DNA from: Thermonema lapsum
Lineage (GTDB): Bacteria; Bacteroidota; Bacteroidia; Cytophagales; Thermonemataceae
Direction of reading: 5' to 3'
Assembly (NCBI RefSeq): GCF_011761635.1
Contig: NZ_JAASRN010000002.1
Span: 186,001 to 250,000 of the forward strand
DNA length: 64,000 nucleotides
Shown here: piece by piece, positions 17,022 to 26,852 of the stretch
Layout of the letters: each line of letters starts with the position of its first letter
Position numbering within the stretch: position 1 is the stretch's first letter
Made by a program: the position numbers and the translations under genes
The notes under the pieces: generated by a model
What the model saw: only the letters and a program-made list of their open reading frames with translations
What the model was told of the DNA's origin: nothing
Database searches by the model: none

Positions 17022-20018
17022 ATGATTAAAAAAAGCCTAATTGCCGCAAGTCTATTTACCAGTATAGGATTCTCGACTGTTACTTATGCCCAAAGCACCT
17101 ACGGCACTCAAGCTGAAGCTATGCTATGGCAAGCAGCACAAAGCTTGCAGTCTATGCAATGGAGCTTGGGCGCTTTACCTTCGTGGAGTTTCTACAAAAA
17201 AATAGCCGGACGCAACGATAAGCTCTATGCTGCCTTCTATGAAGCCGTAGATGCCCTGCGCAGCCGCCAAGCCGACGGCATCCCTCTGGCAGAAACTTTT
17301 GTGCGGGAACATCGCTTTCATCCGCTCACGCAATACATGCATTACGAGTTGGGGCGTTACTATTTTCAAGAGAGAGATTTTGCCCGAGCCTTAGCGAGCT
17401 TAGAAAACATCGAAAGCGACCGTTTATCGCAAGATGCCCGCAGCGACACGCAATGGATGCTGGGCTACGGTTATTTTATGCAAAATCAATACAACAAAGC
17501 CTATGAGCAGCTCGCGTCACTGAAAAGCTATGCCAACCCCTACCGAGGGGCGGCTCTTTATTACTGCGGCTATATACGCTATCAAGAAGGGAAGTATCAG
17601 GAAGCTCTGCGTGACTTAGCCGCTGCCACCGAGTATCCAGAGTTTGCGGCACATGCTCACTACCTCATTGCACTCACCCATTACAGCAAACAGCAATACC
17701 AAGAGGTAGTAGCATACGCCAACAAAGTCCCGACACAAGAAGTCAACCCGCAGTTTCTGCTTATTTTGGGCGATAGCCATTATCAACTGCAGCAATACCA
17801 AGAAGCAGCCAAAGCCTTTGAACAATACCAGCGTAAACAAAGCATTGCGCAGCTTCCGGCAGCCGTGCGTTACCGCATCGCTTACAGCTACTACGCTTCG
17901 GGGCGCTATGCACAAGCCATCGATATTTTCCGCTCTTTGGCAGGCTTGCAGTCGCAAGACCCCAACGAGCAGCGACTGGCTCAAGAAGCCATGTACTACA
18001 TGGGGCTGGCTTATTTGAAACAAGAGCAGTACCCCAGCGCCCTGCTGGCATTTGAACAAGCCCGTAAAGCCACCCACCAACCAGAAGTGGCGCGCTTAGC
18101 CCAGTTCTATTATGGCAAATTGTGTTATCGCCTGAACCGACGTGCCGAAGCCATCGAAGCACTCAACCAATATGTGTTGGAATATCCTGGTAGCCCGGAA
18201 GCCAAAGAAGCCAAGCAACTCATCACCCGCTCGTATCTGTTCAACAACGACTACCCAAAAGCCATCAGCTATCTGGAAAAACTGCCCCAACTGAGCACCG
18301 AAGAGCAAAAAATTTATCAGGAGGTAGCCTTCACCCAAGCCACGCAGCTTTTTAACAGTGGCAATTATCGCGAAGCCATCAGCTACTTCGAGAAAGCGAC
18401 ACGCTATCCGATAGATGCAAGCCTTGCCCAACGTGCGCACTTAGGTATCGGCGATGCCTATTCAGCTCTGGGGGAGTATGAAAAAGCCATTACTGCCTAT
18501 GAAAAAGCATTGAAAAACGCTGCTCAAAACTACACTACAGCTATGGCATTGTATGGCTTGGGCTATGCTCATTACAACCTACAGCAATATCCACAAGCCC
18601 AAAAATACTTCGAGCGCTTTTTGGCAAGCCAACATATCAACGAAAAGCTGCAAGCCGACGCTTTTGTGCGCTTGGGCGATTGTCATTATGTGCAGAAAAA
18701 CTACTATGCCAGCTTTGAAAGCTATGCCAAAGCACTGCAGAAAGGCTACCCCGACGAGGATTACATCTATTATCAGCAAGGCATCATTCTCGACATTCAG
18801 GATAAAGATGCAGAAGCCAAACGCACCTTGATGCGCATCGTGCAAAAGGGAAGTAGCAACCTTTATTATGATAAAGCGCTCTTTCAGTTAGGACAGATTG
18901 CCCTGGAAGCAAAGCAGTACCAAGAGGCGGTAACGCACTTCTCTACCCTCATGCAGCAAAAGCCCGGCAGCCCCTTGGTTGCGCATGCCTTGTTACGGCG
19001 GGCAGTCGCTTATAGCAACATGCAAAAAATAAACGAAGCCATAGAAGACTACAAGCGCATCATCGAGCAGTATCCGAACCACCCGGCTACGGCTGCCGCC
19101 CTCACTGGTGCACAAGAGCTACTCACTCAAAACGGGCGCAACGAAGAGTTTGAGGCATTGTTAGCTATCTACAAGAAAAACAACCCCAACAGCGACAACC
19201 TCATTGCTTTGGAGTTCGACGCTGCCAAAGGTATGTTTTTCAATGAAAAATACGGCAAAGCCATTGCCAGCTTTTCCCTCTTTTTACAAGAACACCCCAA
19301 TAGCCCTTATGCCTATGATGCACGCTACTATCTGGCAGAATCCTATTACCGCACCGGCGATTTGGCACAAGCCGAAAAATTGCACCTTCAGGTCATAGAA
19401 GAGAAGAAAAGCACCGGCTACACGCGCTCACTGCAACGCATGGGCGATTACTACATGAGCAAGCAAGAATACGCCAAAGCCCAGCGCATGTGGCAAGAAC
19501 TGCTGCAGGCAGCCATGAACCAGCGTGAACGCAGCAAGGCATTACAAGGGCTTATGGAAGCACACTATGCCACGCAAAGCTATGACTCCACCCTGTATTA
19601 CAGCGATGAAATCCTAAAAAAAGAAATGGCAAACACCCTCGCCTATAATACCGCCCTGCTGTATAAAGCCAAAGCACTTATAGGCAAGCAGCAGTTCGAA
19701 GAAGCCAATCAACTGCTCAAGCGCATCGCTACTGAAAACAGCGACGTATTCGGAGCAGAAGCTCAATATCTAATAGGCGAATTGCTGTATAAGCAAAAAC
19801 AATACAAGGCTTCATTGGAAGCACTCTTTGCGCTGAACGAACGGTTTCCTAACCAAATCAAATGGCGCCTGCGTGGCTACTTGCTTATTGCCGACAACTA
19901 TGCAGCCTTAGGCGATACTTTCCAAGCAAAAGCAACCTTAGAGTCAATCATACAGAATACCCAAGACGCAGAAATATTGGCTAAAGCTAAGCAAAAATTG
20001 GCTCAGCTATCCAAATAG
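17022..20018 (+). CDS. Large secreted TPR protein
   Basis: A 998-residue protein with a signal peptide (LIAASLFTSIGFSTVTYAQS) and about 20 TPR-like units through its length, for example LDRDFARALASLENI-type, YQEALRDLAAATEYPEFAAH, AEAIEALNQYVLEYPGSPEA, YEKAITAYEKALKNAAQNY, YQEAVTHFSTLMQQKPGSP and AIASFSLFLQEHPNSPYAY. The regular PGSP/PNHP ends recall YfgC/BamD-like or PEP-CTERM TPR proteins. It is likely periplasmic and scaffolds other envelope proteins. It is monocistronic, with a terminator after it. No enzyme domain is visible. Confidence 0.85.
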   Translation: MIKKSLIAASLFTSIGFSTVTYAQSTYGTQAEAMLWQAAQSLQSMQWSLGALPSWSFYKKIAGRNDKLYAAFYEAVDALRSRQADGIPLAETFVREHRFHPLTQYMHYELGRYYFQERDFARALASLENIESDRLSQDARSDTQWMLGYGYFMQNQYNKAYEQLASLKSYANPYRGAALYYCGYIRYQEGKYQEALRDLAAATEYPEFAAHAHYLIALTHYSKQQYQEVVAYANKVPTQEVNPQFLLILGDSHYQLQQYQEAAKAFEQYQRKQSIAQLPAAVRYRIAYSYYASGRYAQAIDIFRSLAGLQSQDPNEQRLAQEAMYYMGLAYLKQEQYPSALLAFEQARKATHQPEVARLAQFYYGKLCYRLNRRAEAIEALNQYVLEYPGSPEAKEAKQLITRSYLFNNDYPKAISYLEKLPQLSTEEQKIYQEVAFTQATQLFNSGNYREAISYFEKATRYPIDASLAQRAHLGIGDAYSALGEYEKAITAYEKALKNAAQNYTTAMALYGLGYAHYNLQQYPQAQKYFERFLASQHINEKLQADAFVRLGDCHYVQKNYYASFESYAKALQKGYPDEDYIYYQQGIILDIQDKDAEAKRTLMRIVQKGSSNLYYDKALFQLGQIALEAKQYQEAVTHFSTLMQQKPGSPLVAHALLRRAVAYSNMQKINEAIEDYKRIIEQYPNHPATAAALTGAQELLTQNGRNEEFEALLAIYKKNNPNSDNLIALEFDAAKGMFFNEKYGKAIASFSLFLQEHPNSPYAYDARYYLAESYYRTGDLAQAEKLHLQVIEEKKSTGYTRSLQRMGDYYMSKQEYAKAQRMWQELLQAAMNQRERSKALQGLMEAHYATQSYDSTLYYSDEILKKEMANTLAYNTALLYKAKALIGKQQFEEANQLLKRIATENSDVFGAEAQYLIGELLYKQKQYKASLEALFALNERFPNQIKWRLRGYLLIADNYAALGDTFQAKATLESIIQNTQDAEILAKAKQKLAQLSK

Positions 20019-20030
20019 CAGCCATATAAA

Positions 20031-20063
20031 AAAGAGAGGCGGTCGAAATGCCTCTCTTTTTTT
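20031..20063. terminator. Bidirectional terminator between TPR gene and lptG
   Basis: Perfect 10-bp stem AAAGAGAGGC / GCCTCTCTTT (20031-20040 with 20050-20059), 9-base loop. A run of T follows on the plus strand and a run of A precedes it, so it can serve both convergent genes. Confidence 0.88.
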
Positions 20064-20085
20064 GTAGCCTGTCATAAGCAGCTAC

Positions 20086-21579
20086 TCAAGCTTCTTGCAT
20101 ATTTTCTTGCTTTTTGTTGCGTAGGCGTTGCCCCAAGCGACGGAAGTAGTGAATGTAAATGTCTTTGTCGAACATACGGGAGTCGTTGCGTGCTTTCTGC
20201 AAGAAAAATAAGCCAAAAGCAAAGAGTATAAAATCGGAAGTCCACATTCCCCAAAAAACAGATACAACTCCGTCCTTTGCCCATTTCTCACCGGTCATAG
20301 AAAGCGCATAGAAGAGAATGAAGAAAACGATAGACACCAAAATGGGCACTCCCAGTCCCCCCTTCTTAATGATAGCCCCCAAAGGAGCACCTATCAAAAA
20401 CATGATAAAACAAGCCAGCGAATAGGTATATTTGCGGTGCTTCTCGATAAGGTGCTCACGCACCTCTTTCTCTTTGTCTTTGATAAGTTTTTCTTGCATA
20501 TCCAAAAACTGCTTTACCCCTCGAGCCTGCCCTACTGCTCGCTGCAAGATAATGCTTAGCTGGAAGTCAGAAATGGGGCGCTGCTTCAATGAGTCCAGAA
20601 AGCCTTCCGGTAAAAGGAAAGCACTTTCCCGAACAGGCACCGACCACAACGAATCCATAGGCTTGGGGCGCCGCTCTTCTAAATGGTAAGTAAAATATGC
20701 CGACATATTCTGCGGGATGTTCTTTTTCAAATGATTGACTTCTTGGCGCAAAGAGTCAGCGTCTGCCTCCAGCTCATTGATGGTCTTCATCATACGGTGA
20801 TACATAAAGAGGGAATCAGGGATTTCACTCATCTCGAAAGCCGATAAGCTGAAAACCATCTTGGTATGCTCAAATTCATGCCGCAGGAATTGCGTGTTGC
20901 TATATACCTCTTCGGTGTAGTCGGAATAGCTGCGCCCATTGAACAGCTCCATCACCAAGTATTTGCCATCTAAGATGGTGTACATATAAGCCGAGTCGGC
21001 TATGATTACTTCTTTGTTGCCTTTATTGGCTGTGTGATTATAAATCATCACCTTGCGCAACAGTTTACCGTCGCGCTCTTTCTTTGCCACCTTGATGCTA
21101 TAACCCGGCAAGCCGTTGTAAAAAGCCCCTTCTTTCAAGTCTATGGAAGCCTTGGTTACCCGTATGTTGTAGAGCGTGCTGTATGCCTTGAGGTTAGCAT
21201 AAGGCACCACGCGGTCGCTGAACCACAAAGCAACCGCAGTAATGATGGCAGCAAATACGCCAATGGGACGCAGCACACGCACCAACGAAATGCCGGCACT
21301 TTTGATAGCCGTCAACTCGAAGTGTTCGCCTAAGTTTCCAAAAGTAATCAAACAGGAAAGCAAAACAGCCAAAGGCAGTGCCATAGGTGTCAGGCTCATG
21401 CTGAAATACATGAGCATCTTGGCAAATACCATAAAGCCCACATCTTTGCCTACAAGCTCCTCCACATACCCCATCATGGTGTGGATGAGCAGTATGAAAA
21501 CAACAACGGCATAAGTGAGGAAGAAAGGACCTAAAAAGCTTTTTAAAACTAATTTGTCAATGATTTTAACGCGCATCAT
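20086..21579 (-). CDS. lptG: LptF/LptG family lipopolysaccharide export permease
   Basis: A 497-residue inner-membrane protein of the YjgP/YjgQ family. The N-terminal half has three helices and the family signature (VLKSFLGPFFLTYAVVVFIL, MSLTPMALPLAVLLSCLITF, GEHFELTAIKSAGISLVRVL). A periplasmic beta-jellyroll follows, and the C-terminal helices include YSLACFIMFLIGAPLGAIIK. In the LptBFG transporter such proteins pull LPS from the inner membrane. Bacteroidota often have a single or two such genes, so F versus G cannot be settled. Its ATG overlaps the stop of the START gene (TAATG), indicating translational coupling. Confidence 0.9.
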   Translation of the reverse strand: MMRVKIIDKLVLKSFLGPFFLTYAVVVFILLIHTMMGYVEELVGKDVGFMVFAKMLMYFSMSLTPMALPLAVLLSCLITFGNLGEHFELTAIKSAGISLVRVLRPIGVFAAIITAVALWFSDRVVPYANLKAYSTLYNIRVTKASIDLKEGAFYNGLPGYSIKVAKKERDGKLLRKVMIYNHTANKGNKEVIIADSAYMYTILDGKYLVMELFNGRSYSDYTEEVYSNTQFLRHEFEHTKMVFSLSAFEMSEIPDSLFMYHRMMKTINELEADADSLRQEVNHLKKNIPQNMSAYFTYHLEERRPKPMDSLWSVPVRESAFLLPEGFLDSLKQRPISDFQLSIILQRAVGQARGVKQFLDMQEKLIKDKEKEVREHLIEKHRKYTYSLACFIMFLIGAPLGAIIKKGGLGVPILVSIVFFILFYALSMTGEKWAKDGVVSVFWGMWTSDFILFAFGLFFLQKARNDSRMFDKDIYIHYFRRLGQRLRNKKQENMQEA

Positions 21580-21971
21580 TACCCTCCGACGATTTCTTTA
21601 AGGCTTTGCACCAAGCCATCCCACAGTTTATGTAATTCTTCCTCGTCGTCCATTTCCGAGAAGTCGACCACCTTCAAAAAGGTGGACCCGATAATGTCAT
21701 TATAATCGAGAAAGAACTCCACAAAATTAGCTTTTATTTCGTCATCTCCGCTGTCGGTAAACACAAACTTCACATGCTTATTGAGGCGGCGACTCACCAC
21801 ACGGGCAGAATGCCGTTCTCCCTCCCACTCAAAAAGATAGTTTCCATCAGGCAGTACTTTTACGTCATCGGCAAACCACTGCGATAAGCCCTCCGGGTTC
21901 AACAAATAAGGATACAACATGCGAGGTGATGCTTTTATTTCAAATTCTTTTTCGAAACGGTATTTTTCCAT
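21579..21971 (-). CDS. START-like (SRPBCC) domain protein
   Basis: A 130-residue protein that is a single SRPBCC-fold domain: FEIKASPRMLYPYLLNPEGL, SQWFADDVKVLPDGNYLFEW, KHVKFVFTDSGDDE, and the C-terminal helix LHKLWDGLVQSLKEIVGG. The fold holds hydrophobic ligands; the Bacteroidota members have no known role. There is no signal peptide, so it is cytoplasmic. Its stop overlaps the lptG start, so a link with lipid or LPS export is an inference from context only. Confidence 0.85.
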   Translation of the reverse strand: MEKYRFEKEFEIKASPRMLYPYLLNPEGLSQWFADDVKVLPDGNYLFEWEGERHSARVVSRRLNKHVKFVFTDSGDDEIKANFVEFFLDYNDIIGSTFLKVVDFSEMDDEEELHKLWDGLVQSLKEIVGG

Positions 21972-22067
21972 AGCCCTTTCTCTTGGTTTAAATCCTCAAG
22001 TGCTTTCTGCAATTAAACAATTTTTAACATTTCACAAAAAGACACACTCAATTCAATAATCAAAAGG

Positions 22068-22105
22068 GCAAAAAAAGAAGCCGTGCACATAATATGCACG
22101 GCTTC
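22068..22105 (-). terminator. Strong terminator after rpsJ
   Basis: Perfect stem of at least 11 bp, GAAGCCGTGCA / TGCACGGCTTC (22077-22087 with 22095-22105), followed on the minus strand by TTTTTTTGCCCTTTT. It ends the ribosomal-protein operon after rpsJ. Confidence 0.92.
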
Positions 22106-22131
22106 TGGAAAGAATCACATAAAGACAACCC

Positions 22132-22437
22132 TCAGACTTTGATTTTCACATCTACCCCACTGGGCAGCTCAAGCTTCATCAAGGCATCTACGGTTTTGGG
22201 GCTGTTGGAGTAGATGTCAATCAAGCGCTTGTAAGTGCAAAGCTGGAACTGCTCACGCGACTTTTTGTTCACGTGAGGTGAGCGCAATACGGTGTAGATT
22301 TCCTTTTTAGTAGGCAAAGGAATGGGACCGCTTACCACTGCACCGGTGGCTTTGACAGCCTTCACAATGCGCTCAGCCGACTTGTCCACTAAATCGTGGT
22401 CGTAGGATTTGAGTTTGATTCGAATCTTTTGTGCCAT
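22132..22437 (-). CDS. rpsJ: 30S ribosomal protein S10
   Basis: 101 residues, full length: [67 protein letters not shown] small-subunit head protein that also acts in transcription antitermination as NusE. It is 53 bases after fusA. The usual next genes of the S10 operon (rplC, rplD) do not follow; a terminator does. Confidence 0.97.
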   Translation of the reverse strand: MAQKIRIKLKSYDHDLVDKSAERIVKAVKATGAVVSGPIPLPTKKEIYTVLRSPHVNKKSREQFQLCTYKRLIDIYSNSPKTVDALMKLELPSGVDVKIKV

Positions 22438-22490
22438 AGTTTTTTATGTTTAAGGCGGTGCCCGTCCGGCACCGCTGTTAAATCCTGTTT

Positions 22491-24623
22491 TTATTTTACG
22501 GAAGCGCCTTTCATCTCTTCCAAAATCTTAGCCTCCAAGTTGGTAGGCACAAACTCGTAATGCGAGAACACGATGGTTGCCGAGGCACGCCCCGAAGTGA
22601 TGGTCCGCAGGTCGGTTACATAACCGAACAATTCAGCCAAAGGCACGAGGGCACGAATCACTTGGGCGCCAGCACGGGTATCCATACCACGCAACACCCC
22701 ACGACGACGGTTCAGGTCACCCGTTACAGCACCCGTAAATTCATCGGGGGTTACTACTTCTACGCTCATGATGGGCTCCATTAAGCGCGGCGCCGCTTTC
22801 TTGGCAGCTTCTTTGAAACCAATCTTGGCAGCCAATTCGAAAGACAGCGAGTCAGAGTCCACTTCGTGGTATGAACCGTGGAACAAGCGCACGTACATCG
22901 ATTCTACGGGGAAACCAGCCAAAGGACCGTTCTTCATGGCTTCCTGGAAGCCCTTCTGAACAGCAGGGATGAATTCCTTGGGAATAGCGCCCCCTACGAT
23001 TTGGTTCACGAACTCCAACCCAGGCTTGTTGTCCTCTCTGGGACCAATTTCAAATACGATATCGGCGAATTTACCACGACCACCGGTCTGTTTCTTATAC
23101 ACTTCGCGGTGTTCTACACGCTGTGTCAGGGCTTCTTTGTAAGCTACCTGCGGTGCACCCTGGTTAATTTCCACTTTGAATTCACGCTTCAAGCGGTCGA
23201 TGATGATTTCCAGGTGCAACTCGCCCATTCCTTTCAGGATAGTTTGCCCAGTTTCTTCGTTGGTTTCTACCTGCAGGGTGGGGTCTTCTTCGAGCAGCTT
23301 ACCGATAGCCTGGCTCAGCTTGTCGCTGTCGGCTTGGGTTTTGGGTTCGATAGCATAACCAATCACAGGTTCGGGGAACTCCATAGCTTCCAGTAAAAGC
23401 GGATGTGCCTCGTCGGTCAGGGTGTCGCCAGTTTTGATATCTTTGAAACCAACGGCAGCAGCGATATCACCCGCTTGCACGCGGTCGATGGGGTTCTGCT
23501 TGTTGGCGTGCATCTGCATGAGGCGAGAAATACGCTCTTTACTGCCGGTACGGTTGTTCAATACATAAGAACCAGCCTCGAGCTGCCCCGAATAAACGCG
23601 CATAAAGCACAGACGACCTACATAGGGGTCAGTAGCAATTTTGAAAGCAAGCGCCGTGAAGGGACCAGAGTTTTCAGGCACACGCTCTTCTTCTTCGCCG
23701 GTTTTGGGGTTAGTACCTTTTATCGGAGGTAGGTCCAAAGGCGAAGGCAAGAAGGCGCAGACAGCATCCAATACAGCTTGTACCCCTTTGTTTTTGAAGG
23801 CAGAGCCACACAAAACAGGGAACATTTTCATGTCGATGACTGCCTTGCGAATGGCGGTCAGTAGTTCGTCTTGGGTAATGGAATCGGGGTCTTCAAAATA
23901 TTTTTCAAGCAGAGAGTCGTCGTACTCGGCTACTGCCTCTATCAACACTTGGCGCCACTCTTCGACTGTCTCTTTCAAATCTTCGGGAATGTCCACATAT
24001 TCATAGGTCATTCCCATGTCTTCCTCGTTCCAGATGATGGCGCGGTTTTTAATAAGGTCAACCACGCCGCGGAATTTATCTTCTGCGCCGATGGGCACCT
24101 GCAAAGGCACCGGATTGGCGTTGAGACGCTCTTTAATTTCGTTTACCACGCGGAAGAAATCGGCGCCCACCCGGTCCATTTTGTTTACAAAACAGATACG
24201 GGGCACGTGGTACTTGTTTGCCTGACGCCATACGGTTTCGGACTGAGGCTCCACACCACCCACAGCACAAAACAGCGCCACAGCACCATCCAATACCCGC
24301 AATGAACGCTCTACCTCTACGGTAAAATCCACGTGTCCGGGGGTATCGATAATGTTAATACGGTATGCTTTGGTATCGGGAGTAGCTAACCCTTTTTCGG
24401 TAGGATACTTCCACTGCACCACGGTTGCTGCCGAGGTAATGGTGATACCACGCTCTTTTTCCTGCTCCATCCAGTCCATGGTAGCTGCCCCCTCGTGCAC
24501 CTCCCCTATCTTGTGGGTCAAGCCGGTATAGTAGAGGATGCGCTCGGTGGTGGTGGTTTTACCCGCATCGATGTGCGCCATGATGCCGATGTTGCGCAGA
24601 TACTTTAATCTTAAGTCAGCCAT
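22491..24623 (-). CDS. fusA: Translation elongation factor G
   Basis: 710 residues. The GTPase domain opens with [20 protein letters not shown], has [31 protein letters not shown] and NKMDR, followed by domains II-V ([39 protein letters not shown]). It drives ribosome translocation. It lies 27 bases after rpsG. Length and motifs are those of a full canonical EF-G, so it is not the truncated or second-copy type. Confidence 0.97.
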   Translation of the reverse strand: MADLRLKYLRNIGIMAHIDAGKTTTTERILYYTGLTHKIGEVHEGAATMDWMEQEKERGITITSAATVVQWKYPTEKGLATPDTKAYRINIIDTPGHVDFTVEVERSLRVLDGAVALFCAVGGVEPQSETVWRQANKYHVPRICFVNKMDRVGADFFRVVNEIKERLNANPVPLQVPIGAEDKFRGVVDLIKNRAIIWNEEDMGMTYEYVDIPEDLKETVEEWRQVLIEAVAEYDDSLLEKYFEDPDSITQDELLTAIRKAVIDMKMFPVLCGSAFKNKGVQAVLDAVCAFLPSPLDLPPIKGTNPKTGEEEERVPENSGPFTALAFKIATDPYVGRLCFMRVYSGQLEAGSYVLNNRTGSKERISRLMQMHANKQNPIDRVQAGDIAAAVGFKDIKTGDTLTDEAHPLLLEAMEFPEPVIGYAIEPKTQADSDKLSQAIGKLLEEDPTLQVETNEETGQTILKGMGELHLEIIIDRLKREFKVEINQGAPQVAYKEALTQRVEHREVYKKQTGGRGKFADIVFEIGPREDNKPGLEFVNQIVGGAIPKEFIPAVQKGFQEAMKNGPLAGFPVESMYVRLFHGSYHEVDSDSLSFELAAKIGFKEAAKKAAPRLMEPIMSVEVVTPDEFTGAVTGDLNRRRGVLRGMDTRAGAQVIRALVPLAELFGYVTDLRTITSGRASATIVFSHYEFVPTNLEAKILEEMKGASVK

Positions 24624-24650
24624 TGTATTTCGATAATTTGATTGATGGGA

Positions 24651-25118
24651 TTAGAATTTGAAGTGAGAGAACGCTTTGTTGGCTTCTGCCATACGATGTA
24701 CGTTGTCTTTTTGCTTCACAGCGGCACCTTCGCCTTTAGAAGCTGCGATGATTTCGTTTGCCAGACGCTCTATCATGGTCCTTTCACCGCGAGCACGCGC
24801 AAAGCGAATCAACCATTTCATGCCCAAAGACTCGCGACGCTCAGGACGCACTTCAGTAGGCACCTGGAAAGTAGCCCCTCCTACACGGCGGCTACGCACC
24901 TCCACGCTAGGCATTACATTGTTCAGTGCTTTGCGGAATACTTCGATGCCTTCTTCGCCGGTTTTCTCTTGCACTATATCCAAAGCACTGTAAAATATCT
25001 TGTAAGCAAGGCTTTTCTTGCCTTCTTTCATCAGATTGTTTACAAACTTGGTTACCTGAACATCACCAAATTTAGGGTCAGGTAATAGGTATCTTTTTTT
25101 CGGTTTTGCCTTTCTCAT
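24651..25118 (-). CDS. rpsG: 30S ribosomal protein S7
   Basis: 155 residues: [75 protein letters not shown]. It nucleates assembly of the 30S head and is the usual translational regulator of the str operon in other bacteria. The gap to rpsL is 106 bases. Confidence 0.97.
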   Translation of the reverse strand: MRKAKPKKRYLLPDPKFGDVQVTKFVNNLMKEGKKSLAYKIFYSALDIVQEKTGEEGIEVFRKALNNVMPSVEVRSRRVGGATFQVPTEVRPERRESLGMKWLIRFARARGERTMIERLANEIIAASKGEGAAVKQKDNVHRMAEANKAFSHFKF

Positions 25119-25224
25119 GATACATCTTGTTTTGGTTACTCAACCGGTAATTAGCCGCGCCATTTACCGGCTGTTCGCTTCACACTACGAGGATAGAAAC
25201 GAAAGGTTGAACAATCGGTTTAAA

Positions 25225-25605
25225 TTACTTTTTCGCTTTGGGGCGCTTGGTTCCATACTTCGAACGTCCCTGCTTGCGGTCAGTTACACCGGCAGTATCC
25301 AAAGCGCCACGTACGATGTGGTAACGCACACCAGGAAGGTCTTTCACACGACCACCGCGTACCAACACGCGAGAGTGCTCCTGCAAGTTGTGTCCTTCAC
25401 CGGGAATGTAAGCAATGACCTCTTCTCCGTTGCTCAGGCGTACTTTGGCTACCTTACGCAAAGCAGAATTTGGCTTCTTGGGGGTAGTAGTGTACACTCT
25501 GGTACATACCCCACTCTTCTGCGGGCACTTGTCCAACGCAGGCGACTTACTTTTGTAAGTCTTTGGTTCTCTTCCGATTCGTACTAACTGTTGTATGGTT
25601 GGCAT
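25225..25605 (-). CDS. rpsL: 30S ribosomal protein S12
   Basis: 126 residues: [79 protein letters not shown]. The Lys residues at the two positions where streptomycin-resistance changes are classically found (PKKPNS and GRVKDLPG) are the wild-type ones. First gene of rpsL-rpsG-fusA-rpsJ, preceded by a textbook Bacteroidota promoter. Confidence 0.97.
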   Translation of the reverse strand: MPTIQQLVRIGREPKTYKSKSPALDKCPQKSGVCTRVYTTTPKKPNSALRKVAKVRLSNGEEVIAYIPGEGHNLQEHSRVLVRGGRVKDLPGVRYHIVRGALDTAGVTDRKQGRSKYGTKRPKAKK

Positions 25606-25651
25606 GTAATCCTAACGTTTTGGTTTACTCACACTTCATTTTTTTGAACTG

Positions 25652-25683
25652 CAAAGATAGGTAAAAAAGTATTGAATTCCAAA
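25652..25683 (-). promoter_or_regulatory. Bacteroidota-type promoter of the rpsL operon
   Basis: On the minus strand TTTG, then 20 bases, then TATCTTTG: a full match to the -33/-7 consensus (TTTG, 19-21 bases, TAnnTTTG). The -7 element ends 46 bases before the rpsL ATG. Confidence 0.85.
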
Positions 25684-25777
25684 CAACTACTCCCTCTTTC
25701 CTTGCAAAGAAAAGGCTCACCTTAGGCAACCACCAACCACTCACACACTCCACTTTTTCTAAAGGGAACAGAAAAGC

Positions 25778-26788
25778 TCAGGTAGCCAGCATTTGTTTTC
25801 GTCTTCTCCAGAAGATAGACAAGACCAAAGGCGCTCCTATCAACGAAGTAACCACATTGACCGGCAAAGTGTAATAGGTATCAAACAAACGAGCCAGTAA
25901 GTCGCAAGCCATGCAAAAAGCGGCGCCCATAAGCCAAGCAAAGGGGATGGTAAGCAAGTGGTTTTGCCGATGTAGCAGCAGGCGGGTCAGGTGTGGCACA
26001 GCGATGCCTACAAAACCAATAGGTCCACAAAAAGTAGTAGCAAGCGCAGTGGCAAATGCAGCCCAAAAGATTATCCACCGGCGCATAAAACGCAACGAAA
26101 CGCCCATACTGCGGGCATAATCTTCGCCCATCAGCAACAAGTTGAGCTGGCGGGCAGTGAGCCAAGGTGCGCACAACAATAACAGGCTGCCTGCCAAGAA
26201 CCAAGGCACATGCTCGAGCAACAAACCGTCGAAGCTGCCCATCATCCACACAAAGAAGGCTTGCAGCTGCTCGGGACGACTCAGATACTGCCACAGACTG
26301 ATGAGGGCGCTGCCCAGATAGCCCAACATGACGCCCATCAAAAGGAGGGTATTGTTATCGGTCAAATACCCGCTGAAAGCCAACAGCAGCAGCAAAACCA
26401 CAGCAGCACCGGCAAGAGCTGCTACAATCACCCACCCTAAATGCAGGCTAAGTGCCACAGTGCCCCAAGTACCGCCCCCCAAAACCAGCACTATAAACGC
26501 CACGCCTATGCTCGCCCCGGTGCTAATACCCAAAATGGAAGGACTTGCCAAGGGATTGCGAAAGAGCGTTTGCATGAGTAAGCCCGCTACCGAAAGCAGC
26601 GCTCCACAACCAGCAGCCGCCAACGCACGTGGCAAGCGTATTTGCCAAAGTATCTTTTGCATGCCAACAGCCTGTAGCTCGGCAGGCGAATCGATAGCGC
26701 CATTCCCACAAAGCAATTCCAAGCCAAAGAGCAACAAACAGATAAGCAACAGCCCGCCACCACGCCATAATAAAGCTTTTCCGCGCAT
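25778..26788 (-). CDS. FecCD-family ABC transporter permease (iron chelate or cobalamin type)
   Basis: 336 residues from the ATG at 26788; an extension to a TTG at 26842 is possible but adds a poor sequence. About ten membrane helices. BtuC/FecD signatures are IRLPRALAAAGCGALLSVAG, MQTLFRNPLASPSILGISTG, LLMGEDYARSMGV and FCGPIGFVGIAVPHLTRLL. These permeases import ferric siderophores, heme or vitamin B12 with a FecE-type ATPase and a periplasmic binding protein. No partner genes are in the window: feoB is upstream and the ribosomal operon downstream, so it is either an orphan permease or one that shares components encoded elsewhere. Confidence 0.9.
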   Translation of the reverse strand: MRGKALLWRGGGLLLICLLLFGLELLCGNGAIDSPAELQAVGMQKILWQIRLPRALAAAGCGALLSVAGLLMQTLFRNPLASPSILGISTGASIGVAFIVLVLGGGTWGTVALSLHLGWVIVAALAGAAVVLLLLLAFSGYLTDNNTLLLMGVMLGYLGSALISLWQYLSRPEQLQAFFVWMMGSFDGLLLEHVPWFLAGSLLLLCAPWLTARQLNLLLMGEDYARSMGVSLRFMRRWIIFWAAFATALATTFCGPIGFVGIAVPHLTRLLLHRQNHLLTIPFAWLMGAAFCMACDLLARLFDTYYTLPVNVVTSLIGAPLVLSIFWRRRKQMLAT

Positions 26789-26852
26789 GGAGTTGTGTAT
26801 TGTGTGGGCGACAAAAGTGCAAAAAATGAATACAAGCACCAATAGGTGTCAA

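Noticed and set aside
25117-25587. 156-codon plus-strand frame over rpsL
   Set aside because: Antisense of rpsL, a certain gene.
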